Shown in pieces: positions 11,598 to 22,012 of a stretch of DNA of 64,000 nt. The notes beneath the pieces are model-generated. The model searched no databases. It had not been told where the DNA came from and saw only the letters and a list, made by a program, of their open reading frames with translations. The stretch is taken from assembly GCA_013368325.1 (NCBI GenBank), contig JAACJK010000163.1, forward strand, positions 992,001 through 1,056,000, written 5' to 3'. Within the stretch, counting starts at the first letter, position 1. The number at the start of each line of letters is the position of its first letter. Source of the DNA: Ephemerocybe angulata (Eukaryota; Basidiomycota; Agaricomycetes; Agaricales; Psathyrellaceae). Made by a program: the position numbers and the translations under genes.

Positions 11598-11605
11598 ATG
11601 GAAGG

Positions 11606-12590
11606 GGGGAGGTCGGGTAGGTGGGACTAGGACGGCCGGAGTGCGGTAGGTGGGGTGTGGACGACCGGGATGGGGTAGGTGGGGTGTACATGTCCGACGT
11701 CCGGGATGTGGTAGGTGGGGTGTAGGCGCCCGGAGTGTGGTAGGTCACCGTAGATGGGACGTCGACGTTCGGAGTGCGGGAGGTGGGGTGTAGGCGCCCG
11801 GAGTGTGGTAGGTGGGAGGTGGACGTTTGGAGTGCGGTAGGTGGGCTGTCGACGTCCGGGATGGGGTAGGTGGGGTGTAGGCGCCCGGAGTGTGGTAGGT
11901 GGGAGGTGGACGTTTGGAGTGCGGTAGGTGGGCTGTCGACGTCCGGGATGGGGTAGGCGGGGTGTAGGCGCCCGGAGTGTGGTAGGTGGGAGGTGGACGT
12001 TTGCAGTGCGGTAGGTGGGCTGTCGACGTCCGGGATGGGGTAGGTGGGGTGTAGGCGCCCGGAGTGTGGTAGGTGGGACGTGGACGTTCGGAGCGTGGGA
12101 GGTGGGACGTCAACGTTCGGAGTGCGGGAGGTGAGGTGTAGGCGCCCGGAGTGTGGTAGGTGGGACGTCGACGTTCGGAGTGCGGGAGGTGAGGTGTAGG
12201 CGCCCGGAGTGTGGTAGGTGGGACGTCGACGTCCGCGATGGGGTAGGTGGGGTGTCGACGTTCGGAGCGTGGTAGGTGGGACGTGGACGATCGGGACGGT
12301 GGAGGTGGGATCCAGACGCCCGGAGTGTGGTAGGTGGGGTCAGGACGATCGGGACGATGGAGGTGGGATCCAGACGCCCGGAGCGTGGTAGGTGGGGTCA
12401 GGACGATCGGGACGGTGGAGGTGGGATCCAGACGACCGGGACGATGGAGGTGGGATGTGGGCGCCCGGAGTGTAGTAGGTGGGATGTAGGCGCCCGGAGT
12501 GGGGTAGGTGGGACGTAGGCGCCCGGAGTGGGGTAGGTGGGCTGTCGACGACCGGGACGATGGAGGTGGGGTGTAGACGACCAGGATGGG
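11606..12590. repeat. About 29-bp minisatellite, 1 kb, with 87-bp higher-order period
   Basis: Units of 28-30 bp of the form GGTAGGTGGGxxGTxGxCG followed by a variable YCGGA block are repeated about 33 times. Three unit types alternate to give an 87-bp higher-order repeat between about 11800 and 12080. The block lies just upstream of the first exon of the Lys-rich gene. The same units occur as the reverse complement at 29154-30002. Open frames through it are repeat artefacts. Confidence 0.92.
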
Positions 12591-12736
12591 GAATCTTAGT
12601 TAGGAGAAACTTCCTCCTACCCCAGGACCGTACCAGTACGGATGGGGAGACTGTGGGGGCATATAAGACAAACTTGAAAAACAGTATCATTGCAGTACGA
12701 AAGATCAATCCAAAGGGAAACAACATTCATTTAACT

Positions 12737-13410
12737 TTACTTTAAGTCCTCCCGGAGCTTCTCCGCAGACAAGTGAATGGAAATAGCCCTGTGAAGAGCT
12801 CCAGCTTGTGTGTGAAGCATAAGCTTCATCTTCTCGCAGTGGGAGTAATGCGTGAGGAGGCAGTGATAGGTCCAGCGGAGGTGGCGGATATGGTTGTTGA
12901 AGATTTCCGTCGAGACCATGGAGGCGTCGGAGCCAGGGTCAAAGACACCAGCCCACCTTTCATCAGCCATGGGGGGCTGGGCTGACACTTTGGGAAGGGT
13001 ACTCCCCTTTGAGTTCGTGGTGGCGGTGGTGGCCGGGGGTGCAATGTCTGCGGGGCAGGACGTGCATCAGCATGGGCAATCGCATCCTCCGCCAGACCTA
13101 TGGCGGTGTGACATACCGGATTCGCTCCCTGATTGAGAGACGCTCTCACTCCCCGACTCACTTTCGGAATCATCCATCGCCCCGTCCATAGCAGCTTTGC
13201 GAAGCTTCTCGTTGACCGCATTCAGGCCCTGACCTGTAATGACCTTCGGACGACCTATCGACACGGGCTGTGGGTTTTCCTCATCCTCGGAACCTAGGGA
13301 AATGGGAAGGGGTTGGATTCGAGCGCTCTGGAGATAGAGAAAGGGCTTGGAAAGGGCGTACCGGGTTCCGAGTCAGAGAACTGAACAGCCTCCCACATTT
13401 CTTTAGACAT
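12737..13410 (-). CDS. Small acidic/Ser-rich protein, divergent to Cys6-cluster gene C
   Basis: Three exons on the minus strand: 13410-13362, 13293-13117 and 13047-12737, with donors GTACGC and GTATGT and acceptors CTAG and CGCAG that keep the frame. The start MSKEMWEAVQFSDSEPGSED is acidic. A Ser/Glu repeat (SESESGSESVSQSGSES) follows, and the C-terminal 80 residues form a helical region rich in His, Trp and Leu. No known domain is recognised. Its position mirrors the gene at 4190-5059: minus strand, about 230 bp upstream of a Cys6-cluster gene. Sequence similarity between the two is weak, so kinship is judged mainly from position and size. Confidence 0.5.
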
Positions 13411-13640
13411 TGCGAGGAACGTGGGGGCAGAGTGGAAAGGGGCGTTGTGATAGAACCCTGGGCCCCAAAACCGAAAAGGGCAATGTCGCGTGACATCAGA
13501 CCGGATCCCTACCGGACCGGCACGTGGTGCGGGGTACACGCGGGGAAAACGTGGGCCGGTGTAATGGTTCTGGACGCCGGTTCGTCTTGGGAACCCCTCT
13601 TCTCTCTATACCCCTACCTTTGCCTTGGGCATTGCGGAAT

Positions 13641-16600
13641 ATGACCACCGTCAAGATCAACAGCCGTTCCGAGCTAACGAAAGCCACAGCTGAAGTGTTG
13701 GGGCTTGTCTATAATCCTAAGCACGGGAAAGACGCCGCTGCCAATGCTAGGCTTATCGATCTTCTGGTGCGTATTAGTTCTTTTGCTTCAGGGATTATGC
13801 AGATGTTCAATACCTCGGTAGGGGGAGATATTCACCTATAGCAAGGTACACAATGTGTCGAAGTCCAAGGATCTAGGCCCGCTCATCGTAGCCCTTGGGA
13901 GGGCCGCGAGGGAGCATGCCCTCCAGGATGTTCCGGGTCTATTCACAGTAGATACCAGGGCTCCTCCGTACAGCGACTATACCCTGGAGTCAGCCAAATT
14001 CACCATTCCTTCCTACCAGCCCCCCGTGAGTAGTTCATTATCTTCCCTATCCCAGACTCTCATCCTTGCTTTAGATGAAGTTCGGGCCACCCATGGGCTC
14101 GAAAAGGTCCAATAGCCAGTCTACAAGTAAGAGGAAGTCCCGAGCCGAATCATCCGAAGACAACGCCCCGGGAAAGGACGACACCACTTTGCATCCTTTG
14201 AAGCCACACGTCAAAAGGCGACGTGGTAACGACCGTCACCCCACCAACGCGCCTGGCACGAGAGCTCCCAGTACGGCCACCGCTACAAGTCGTCGCTCGC
14301 TCGCGACTGGACCACCGTCATCGGCAGCAACGGAGGATGGCGAGGAGCCGGAGGTGATAGACCTGGAGGATGACGACGGCGGGATACCCGGGAAGTCGGA
14401 TGGTGGCACAAAGCCAGCTGGAAAGGGAAGGGGTGTGAAACAGGAGAAGGCGAAAGCGAAAGCGAAGGAGAAGGAGAAGGAGAAAGGGAAGGAGAATGGG
14501 AAGGAGAAAGCGAAGGAGAAAGCGAAGGAGAAAGCGAAGGAGAAAGCGAAGGAGAAAGGGAAGGAAAAGGGAGAGGGGGAGGAGAAAGGGAAGGAGGACG
14601 ATAGCATGAGTGGTCAACAGCCTTCGAAAAGGCGGGCGAGAGGTCGGAAGCGGGAGAAAACGCCTACTGAGAGCGCGGCGGAGGATCGTTCTCTCCGAGG
14701 GGCTTCACGGGCACCATCCTCAGATCCCCCATCTCCAAACGCGATGGACGTCGACAAGACCCCAAACGCGGCAATGAAGGTCCGCGGGAGGTCAATCTCG
14801 CGGGCATTGGGTCGAGCATCCTCTAGGCAATCATCCATCGCTTCTGAGACCGGCCATGATGACCTTTCACGGTCGGAGAAGCTGATGATCGTCCGTATGG
14901 CTCGGTCTCGCGCTGTTGGCGATAACTTCCACCTCACCGGAGATGATCGTTGTACGTCGTGCGCCAAGAGGGGCGACGATGCTGAATGTGCGGCAAAGCC
15001 GGGCCTCGCTGCCTGCATGGCCTGCCGGGATGGACACTATCGTTGCCAATTCATCGATCCCGGAACATCCTTGACTGAAGCGGAGGTCGCTTCAGCTCTG
15101 GATGCCGTCCACAAGGCACAGCAACTATGGAAATCAACGCAGAAGCAAGCCGGGGCGGCCCCTAAACAAAAGGTCAAGAAGGGTGGTGAGGGCGGAGCGG
15201 GTGGTAAATCGGGGAGGGACGTACCAAAGGAGGGGGGGAGCTTGAAGAGCGGGCTGAAGGGAGGGACTGCGAGTGGGCCTGGAAAGCAGGGATCTGGGAA
15301 GCAGCAGGAGCCGAAGCAGGAGGGCAAGGGTTCTGCGTCTGGGGGTGGTCGAAAGAAATCAGAGCAGCAGAAGCAGGATGCGAAGGCGAGCGGGAAGGGA
15401 GGGGCTGGTGGGTCGGGGGGTTCTGCCCCTGGTGCTTCGTCAGGAGTGCGGGGTACACGGGCGCAAACGAAGGCAGCAAAGAACGCAGCCGCCGCCAATG
15501 TAGCAGGCGACCATGACCCTACACTTGACGATGTACGTCTTCTGTCCCTTCCCCCCGAGATGGGCTGCATCTACGGCAAGGATCTTATGACCAAATTCCC
15601 GCAGGTTGGGACAACTGTCCTCGTCGGGGCGGAGCCTGCTCGTCGAGTAGAACCTGGGAAGGAAACGGATCTCACTCACGTAAAGGCATACACTGCTCTG
15701 GCGCAGGTTTCGACTAGGGTGGCGCTGCAGGGGGATGCGCTCCGGGAGGTGGAGAGCCGATTCAACGCCAGCCTGCATCGCGCACCGCACCCAAGCATGG
15801 CCCTGGTCAATGAGGAGTATGAGGACCGGTTCGATAAGCTGATCGACTCCGTCTCTGAGATCATGCAGCATTTTGGCGTGCTCCAGGAAGAGATGTACTC
15901 CGGGGAAATATTTGTCGCGGCTGTGAAGACGGCACTGGCTCCGGTTCATGAGGAGTTGGATGAGCAGCGGGAGATGCTGGTATCATCGGCAGACAAATTC
16001 TCGGAGGCACTGACGATCGCGCTCAGGCCACTCGTAAAAGGAATATCAACTCTCCGGGAGACGCAAGACGAGGGACGCTTCGCCCGTCAGTTGACGCCCC
16101 CCGCCTCCCTCGCCGAGAATGTTCAAGCTCTCCAAACTGCCCAAGAAGGCCTTCAGGCTGCTTCCGATTTGAATGGTACTCGGTTAGCAGGGCTGACCGA
16201 GGACATGGCGTCTCTCGGCCTCCGGACGCAAGGGAACCACGAGTCGGTGATGAAGGAACTGCCCTACCTCTCGCAGCTCGTCGGGAGTGTCGCCGAACTA
16301 ACGACCCACAGCCGCCAGATGGTCGCTTCTATCAGCAGCTTGACCGATTCCGTGACGAGGATTGCCCAGGATATGGCAGAAGTGCGGCGTGATGTCTCCC
16401 AGATCATCCGATCACAGGCTGGGATCAGCACCGCGCTCCTGAACGGCGACATCGCTGCCCCTGCTCGTCCCTCTTCCACAACTTATTCCTATCCGACTGG
16501 CCCCGGGGCTACTCTGACGGGGGGTCAGGCATTCACCTACGAACCCACGACCGGTGTTCCCACCCACCAGGTCTTTGGTCTTGCCGCGCCTTCCCGCAAC

Positions 16601-16909
16601 CCCTCCACTTCCCTCCGAGCAAGCTCCTCTTCTCGTCTTACGCCAATCGATACGTCACTCTCGTCAGAGGGCCGCCCCATGATGTTCACCTCAGGGTTCA
16701 AAGACGAAACAGATATGCTTGCGGGTTACCCGGAGTTTGGAAACGAGAACCCACATATGCAGGGATATTCCAGGGAAACATCGAGACAGTCCTCCGCCGC
16801 TCCGAGCGGCTTCATTCGCCACCCGACATCCGCTGACCGCACGACCTTTAGTTCAGACTCAACCTTGACCGAATTCAGCAGCAGTGAAGGCCAAGAGACA
16901 ACGGAGTGA
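13641..16909 (+). CDS. Cys6-cluster coiled-coil protein, copy C
   Basis: Exons 13641-13766, about 13846-14025 and 14075-16909; a further in-frame 72-bp intron at 15533-15604 is possible. Exons 1-2 encode a short helical domain similar to the start of copy B (KDLGPLIVALGRAAREHA). Exon 3 has an NLS-like SKRKSRAES, a Lys/Glu repeat of about 50 residues, the cluster CTSCAKRGDDAEC plus CMACRDGHYRC eight residues later, a Gly/Lys-rich linker, and a long coiled-coil region (about residues 560-860) ending in a Ser/Thr/Pro tail. The cluster spacing is closer to Zn2Cys6 than in copy B. It faces the Lys-rich gene 17122-20580, whose stop is 213 bp away. Role unknown; probable DNA-associated protein. Confidence 0.72.
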
Positions 16910-17121
16910 GGAAACTAATTTTTACGAATGTATATACCGAATGATACATCCATGTTGACATAACTATCCTACAGTGGGGGAAGGAGTCTTTGTGGGTTGA
17001 GGTGGGGACAAGGTCAGTGAGAGACTTCCATTAACGAAACCTATAGCGTGAAACTATGGTACATTCAGAAACGTGTGCGTGCTTGCGCATGTGGGATAAA
17101 GAATGCCACTTGGTCAAAGAT

Positions 17122-20100
17122 CTATTTCCCCTTCTTCGTTCGGGAAGGCTTCTTTGGTTGCCCTTGATTGAAGGACAATCCTGGGTGTGGAGGGTACGAG
17201 CGTCCTTGCGTGGGGATCTTGGACGTTGGAATGCGTCGTTTCGATGGGGTATTCTGGATGAAGGAAGCACCGGTAAGTCTTGTATCACATTGTTTACTGT
17301 GAGATGGACTTGAAGTCGGGGAGGGGAAGTCCACATGCTGACGGTTATCCGAAGCTTCTCCCTCGCCGTCGTCATCCTCCGAAGCATCCACCTCCCCATT
17401 GTCATTCTCTGAACCATCCACCTCCTCTTCGTCATCCTCCTCGTTATCCTCCGAACCATCGCGGCTCTCGTCATCACCCTCCGAACCGTCGTGGCTCTCC
17501 TCATTGCCGGAGCCAAGCCGCGACCTTGTCCTGGATGAAACAGAGCTTGCACGGCTATCGATAGCCCATGTAACGGATTGAGATCTACGGGGAGCTCGAG
17601 CTGGGGCTGCACTCCGGAGAATTGACCGGGATCTTCCTCGTTGAGGTGTGGGGGAATCGTTGTTGCCCATAGCATCGCGCCCTCGGCGGTTTGTCTCCAT
17701 GCCAGTCTTCACCTTCTGCTTCACCCCGGACTCCTTCGCTAAGAAAGCCTTGGCTTTCTTCGTCTTTGCTGGTGGGTCCTCCTTGGCACTCTCTGCATCC
17801 ACCACTTTCTCCTTCGGGCGCCTAGGTTTCCTCCTCACCTTGTTTCCATCCTCACCTGTCTTCAAGTCCGGAACCGGCTTCGATGTGCTCGGGGAGGGTT
17901 TATTTACCTTTTCATCCTTCGCCGACTTGGACTTTGACGGCCCAGCCTTATTTGGTGACATTCCCAGGTTCCTTGGGGTACCAGACTTCTGCAACTTCTT
18001 CGGAGGTTTTTCGTTCGCTGCGACTGCCTTGGACTTTGCCTTCAACGCTCCGGGCTTTCTCTGCGCCCCCCCGACACCTTCATCCTGTCTCTCGTCAATG
18101 GCAGGTCCCTTCCCCGCCCGGGGTGTGGGGATTATGGACGGTTTTGGTTTCCCTTTGACCTCCACCACCTTCCTTGACTTCCCCTTTGATTCGGCCGGTA
18201 CCTTCTTCCCATCCTCAGTGTCCGTGTCCCTCCTAAACCTTGCCTTGGGCGTACCCTCCTTCCTTAATCCTTCCCTAACCTCCCTATCTTCTCTCTGCTT
18301 CCCGCCCTTCGCCTTCGAAGATCCTACGTTCCTCGGAGGCTCCTCGACATCCGTCTTCCTCCCTGATCCAGAGTTGGACTTCACCGATTTCTTGGCCCTC
18401 CCAGTGACCTCCCCGGTCTTGTCAGACCTCGTTTTGTCCTTCCCTTTCCTCGACGTTGTCTTGGACGTTCCCACGTCCTTCGGTGGCTCCTCAATGTCCG
18501 TATCCTCGGGTAACCTTCCCTTCGACCGTCCCCTCTTCTTCTGAGGCTCTCCAACGTCCGAATGCCCCCGCGACCTTGGCTTCGAAGATCCTGGGAGGCG
18601 TTTAACGTCTCCATCCTCCTTCCCCACCTTCCGTCCTCTGGTGGGTTTCCTCTTCTCCGACTTCAGTTTTGCTGGTCTCTTCACTCCGGATTGTTCTGCC
18701 GAAGTGTCCTCATCCTCCTGTGACCGATTCGCCTGGATGCCGATGACGTACGACTTTCGGGGCACCCGAGCATGGAACAGATTCCCTTTCCAGTATGAGT
18801 GAAATTCAAAGGCAGGTTGATCAACCTGCTTCCTATGGAAATCACCCTGCCGTTTCCACCAGAAAGTGAGTAGGGACTTCAGGCTATCAGATTCCCATAG
18901 CGAGGGATCTCCCTTCATCATTCCATAGAAACTCTCGGGTAGACATTCCTCAGAAATGAAGCTCGCTGGAGCTTCGGTGAGCCTTGCCCAGGGAACCGCA
19001 ATGCGGACGTTCTCCTCCGCCTTTCCCATGGCCACGGCTAACTCATGCCATTAGTTTATGTGATCGCGATTCAGAAGAGTCGTATTCATACCATATTGCA
19101 TTGTAAGATACGTTCGGAGGAGTCGCACAAAGAAGGACTTTGGTGTTTGCCCCAGAGGAATATCCAGTGGATTTGGCAAAATTGGTTCGAGGTAGGAGTT
19201 CTTCTGGAGAACCAGGAGTGCAACTGCGGATGGTCGAACATGTTCCGCGGTGACAGGAACCGCCGAACTCTTCCTTCCTAGCAGCTCCTTTCGACTCCAT
19301 GCATCCCAGGCTGAAAGGAGATCGGATTTTTCCACAACTTCCTTATGCCTTTGACTAAAGGAAGAAGGGCCCACGACATGTGTGAAATCCATGGGCATGC
19401 TGACTAGTTGACCTAATTTACGTTCAGTATCCTGTATTCTCCTCAGATAGGAATAATCGGAGGGCTTACCATCCTTGTCTACGTATGATGCGAGAACATA
19501 GAGACGAACACCCATGCGATTGAAAGCACGAACCGCAAATGTATCCATCTCTTTTGCGAAATTCTTGGTTGCTCTAAGATGCATTGAGTTGTCAAGTAAT
19601 AATAGCAAATGTGGTTCTCCGAACCTTTGCTGCTCCTCCTGAGAGGGCTGTGCCAGAGTCCATTCACTCGCCATTTGCTGGTACCGTTTTCGGTCCTCCG
19701 GAGAGAGCTCATCGACGATCTCGTTAAGAGCTGCAGTATATAGTGCCAGTTGCTTGGCCCCCACGTCTGACTTTGGGGCTTTCTTTCCCTCCTTCGTCTT
19801 GAGCCAGGCCTTGAGCTTCTGGTCCCGTCGCTCCTTAATCTCCTCCGCCATCTCTGCCTTAACAATCTTCTTGAGATTCCACTTCTTTCCCCCACCCTTT
19901 TCAAGAGCTTTCCCCTGCGGTGTTCGTGCGTCGAACCATTCCCGAAGCACCTACCCCGGTATTAAATTAGTCGATAATTTCCAAGTGCTCTTGTTGGTTT
20001 ATCTCACCTGCGGGAGTGCCCGTGAATGTCTATCATTCATGGCCTCGGATGGAATCTTCTTCCTCCTCAAAACAATCCGTCCGGCGCATTGCTTGACAAG

Positions 20101-20580
20101 GTCGGGACGACCAGACTTTGAGGATGTTCTATACAATGCGAGGTTCTCCTGAAGCATCTTGATATCCTTGGGAAATAGTACCAATTTGTCAGACAGGTTG
20201 GCACCATCCTCTCCCATGTCTCTGGTGTCTTCGCCCTCCCCCTCCCCCTCCTCCTCCTCCTCCTCCTCCTCCTCCTCCCCCTCCCCCTCCCCCTCCCCCT
20301 CCCCCTCCCCTTCCCCCTCCTCCTCCTCCTCCTCCTCCTCCTCCTCCTCCTCCTCCTCCTCCTCCTCCTCCTCTTCCTCTTCCTCTCTGTCACCCTCGTT
20401 ACCCGTACCCTCATAATCTCCGGTTTCTTCTTCCTCGTCGGTGTCTTCATCTTCCTCCTCATCTCCCTCATGACCCCTCTCCTCATCATCCTCGTAAGGA
20501 TTTTCAGCTTCTGTGTCCTCGTATTGATGTTCCCCTTCCTCGTCGCTACTTCCAATGACCTCTGTGCCGGAGGAAGGCAT
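17122..20580 (-). CDS. Lys-rich protein with conserved N-terminal region, copy 2 (HMG-like motif)
   Basis: The minus-strand gene starts at ATG 20580 (MPSSGTEVIGSSDEEGE). Exon 1 has a poly-Glu tract encoded by a trinucleotide repeat and ends at ALPQ with donor GTGAGA. Exon 2 starts at 19950 (VLREWFDARTPQG) and contains KKWNLKK, the HMG-like helix LSPEDRKRYQQMASEW, MGVRLYVLASY and NSYLEPILPNPLD. After a further intron (donor GTATGA near 19090, acceptor TTAG near 19034) the last exon has a domain with FWWKRQGDF and AFEFHSY, then a long Lys/Pro/Ser-rich tail to the stop at 17122. Copy 1 at 8465-11597 has the same order of motifs. Some internal junctions are uncertain. The basic tail suggests a nucleic-acid-binding protein; this is inference. 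Confidence 0.65.
20230..20391 (-). repeat. (CCT/CTC)n trinucleotide repeat coding poly-Glu
   Basis: About 160 bp of nearly pure CCT/CTC/CCC triplets on the plus strand encode an almost uninterrupted Glu tract with Gly-Glu interruptions in exon 1 of the Lys-rich gene copy 2. Length is likely polymorphic. The Arg-rich and Ser-rich frames over the same DNA are shadows. Confidence 0.9.
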
Positions 20581-20854
20581 GTTACGCCAGTGCTATGGTA
20601 GAGGGTAAGGAGAAAGTATCCCGGATTCAGATCGATTACATTCCTGATAGCACGGTGGCGACTAGATCCCCCGAGCTATCTCCGGTGTTAATTATAGGAA
20701 TCTCCTGCCTCCCTGGTGTATCCCGGCCGGGCTTTTTATGGGTCGAAATTCTTGCACAGGCACATCTGTGATGCTATAATATGGTACAGATGAATGCGTG
20801 GATAATAATTAAGTTTGTGCCTTTAGTCTCTGAAGTAGCACAAGTCAGGAAAAG

Positions 20855-21470
20855 GTTAAGGAGGGATGGAGCTTAATCCGGTGTGGGGCAAAGGTTACGG
20901 AGGGATGGAGCTTAGTCCGATGTGGGGCAAAGGTTACGGAGGGATGGAGCTTAGTCCGATGTGGGGCAAAGGCTAAGGAGGGATGGAGCTTAGTCCGATG
21001 TGGGGCAAAGGTTACGGAGGGATGGAGCTTAGTCCGGTGTGGGGCAAAGGTTACGGAGGGATGGAGCTTAGTCCGATGTGGGGCAAAGGCTAAGGAGGGA
21101 TGGAGCTTAGTCCGATGTGGGGCAAAGGCTAAGGAGGGATGGAGCTTAGTCCGGTGTGGGGCAAAGGTTACGGAGGGATGGAGCTTAGTCCGATGTGGGG
21201 CAAAGGCTAAGGAGGGATGGAGCTTAGTCCGATGTGGGGCAAAGGCTAAGGAGGGATGGAGCTTAGTCCGATGTGGGCAAAGGTTACGGAGGGATGGAGC
21301 TTAGTTTGGTGTGGGGCAAAGGTTACGGAGGGATGGAGCTTAGTCCGATGTGGGGCAAAGGCTAAGGAGGGATGGAGCTTAGTCCGATGTGGGGCAAAGG
21401 TTACGGAGGGATGGAGCTTAGTCCGATGTGGGGCAAAGGTTACGGAGGGATGGAGCTTAGTCCGATGTGA
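20855..21470. repeat. 39-bp minisatellite, about 16 contiguous units
   Basis: The unit GGAGGGATGGAGCTTAGTCC continued by GATGTGGGGCAAAGGTTAC repeats about 16 times with few differences; GTTAC/GCTAAG variants alternate. The unit length is a multiple of three, so repeat-encoded frames stay open, but there is no start, splice or conserved protein signal. It lies between the 5' end of the Lys-rich gene (minus) and the KDZ gene (plus). Confidence 0.93.
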
Positions 21471-21589
21471 CGAAATGGGGAGTTTGGCTTGAGATTGGGT
21501 CATGGCTGGAGGATACTCAGGGCAAGGAGAGAGATGAGTGATGAATCGACCAGATTGATACGCTATGCTCCCGTGAGCGTAGAATAGAT

Positions 21590-21870
21590 CCAGTTGTGGC
21601 GGGCGCTTGTGTTGCAAATAGACGCCCGGACAACGTAACAGCCTTGGTGGGCGCTTGCAGTGCAAATAGACGGCCCAATAATGTGGTGACTCACCGTAGG
21701 AACCGGGATCCAGATGGATTGACCGCAGGGGGGTTTCTATATCTGGAGTTTGCTTCCCAGACACTAGGTAGTTCGGAGTTTGCTTCCAAATACGAGGTAG
21801 TCCATAGTTTCACTTTCCTCCCAAACTCCATGTAGTGCGGAGTTCACTTCCAAACTCCTGGTGGTTACAG
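21590..21870. repeat. Degenerate short repeats upstream of KDZ gene 1
   Basis: Two copies of GGGCGCTTG..GTGCAAATAGACG lie about 57 bp apart. They are followed by four degenerate 35-40-bp units around GGAGTTTGCTTCCAAA. No gene is seen between 20581 and 22012 apart from these repeats; the last 140 bp before 22013 should hold the KDZ promoter. Confidence 0.6.
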
Positions 21871-22012
21871 AGGGATAGTGGCTCCCTGGTATGAGTATAA
21901 ATATAACCTCCCCAGAGATTGGAAAGGCATACCAGCACCTGGAAACTCGCCCTCCGAAGCCTCATACCCCTCACCCTTTCCAGCGCCCTTCCCTATCCTT
22001 CATCGATTCACA

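Noticed and set aside
20067..20555. Arg-rich minus-strand frame overlapping the poly-Glu exon
   Set aside because: It is a shifted reading of the CCT/CTC repeat; the Glu frame joins to conserved downstream exons, this one does not.
20855..21470. CRISPR-like regular array
   Set aside because: The 39-bp units are contiguous with no unique spacers and the organism is a fungus.
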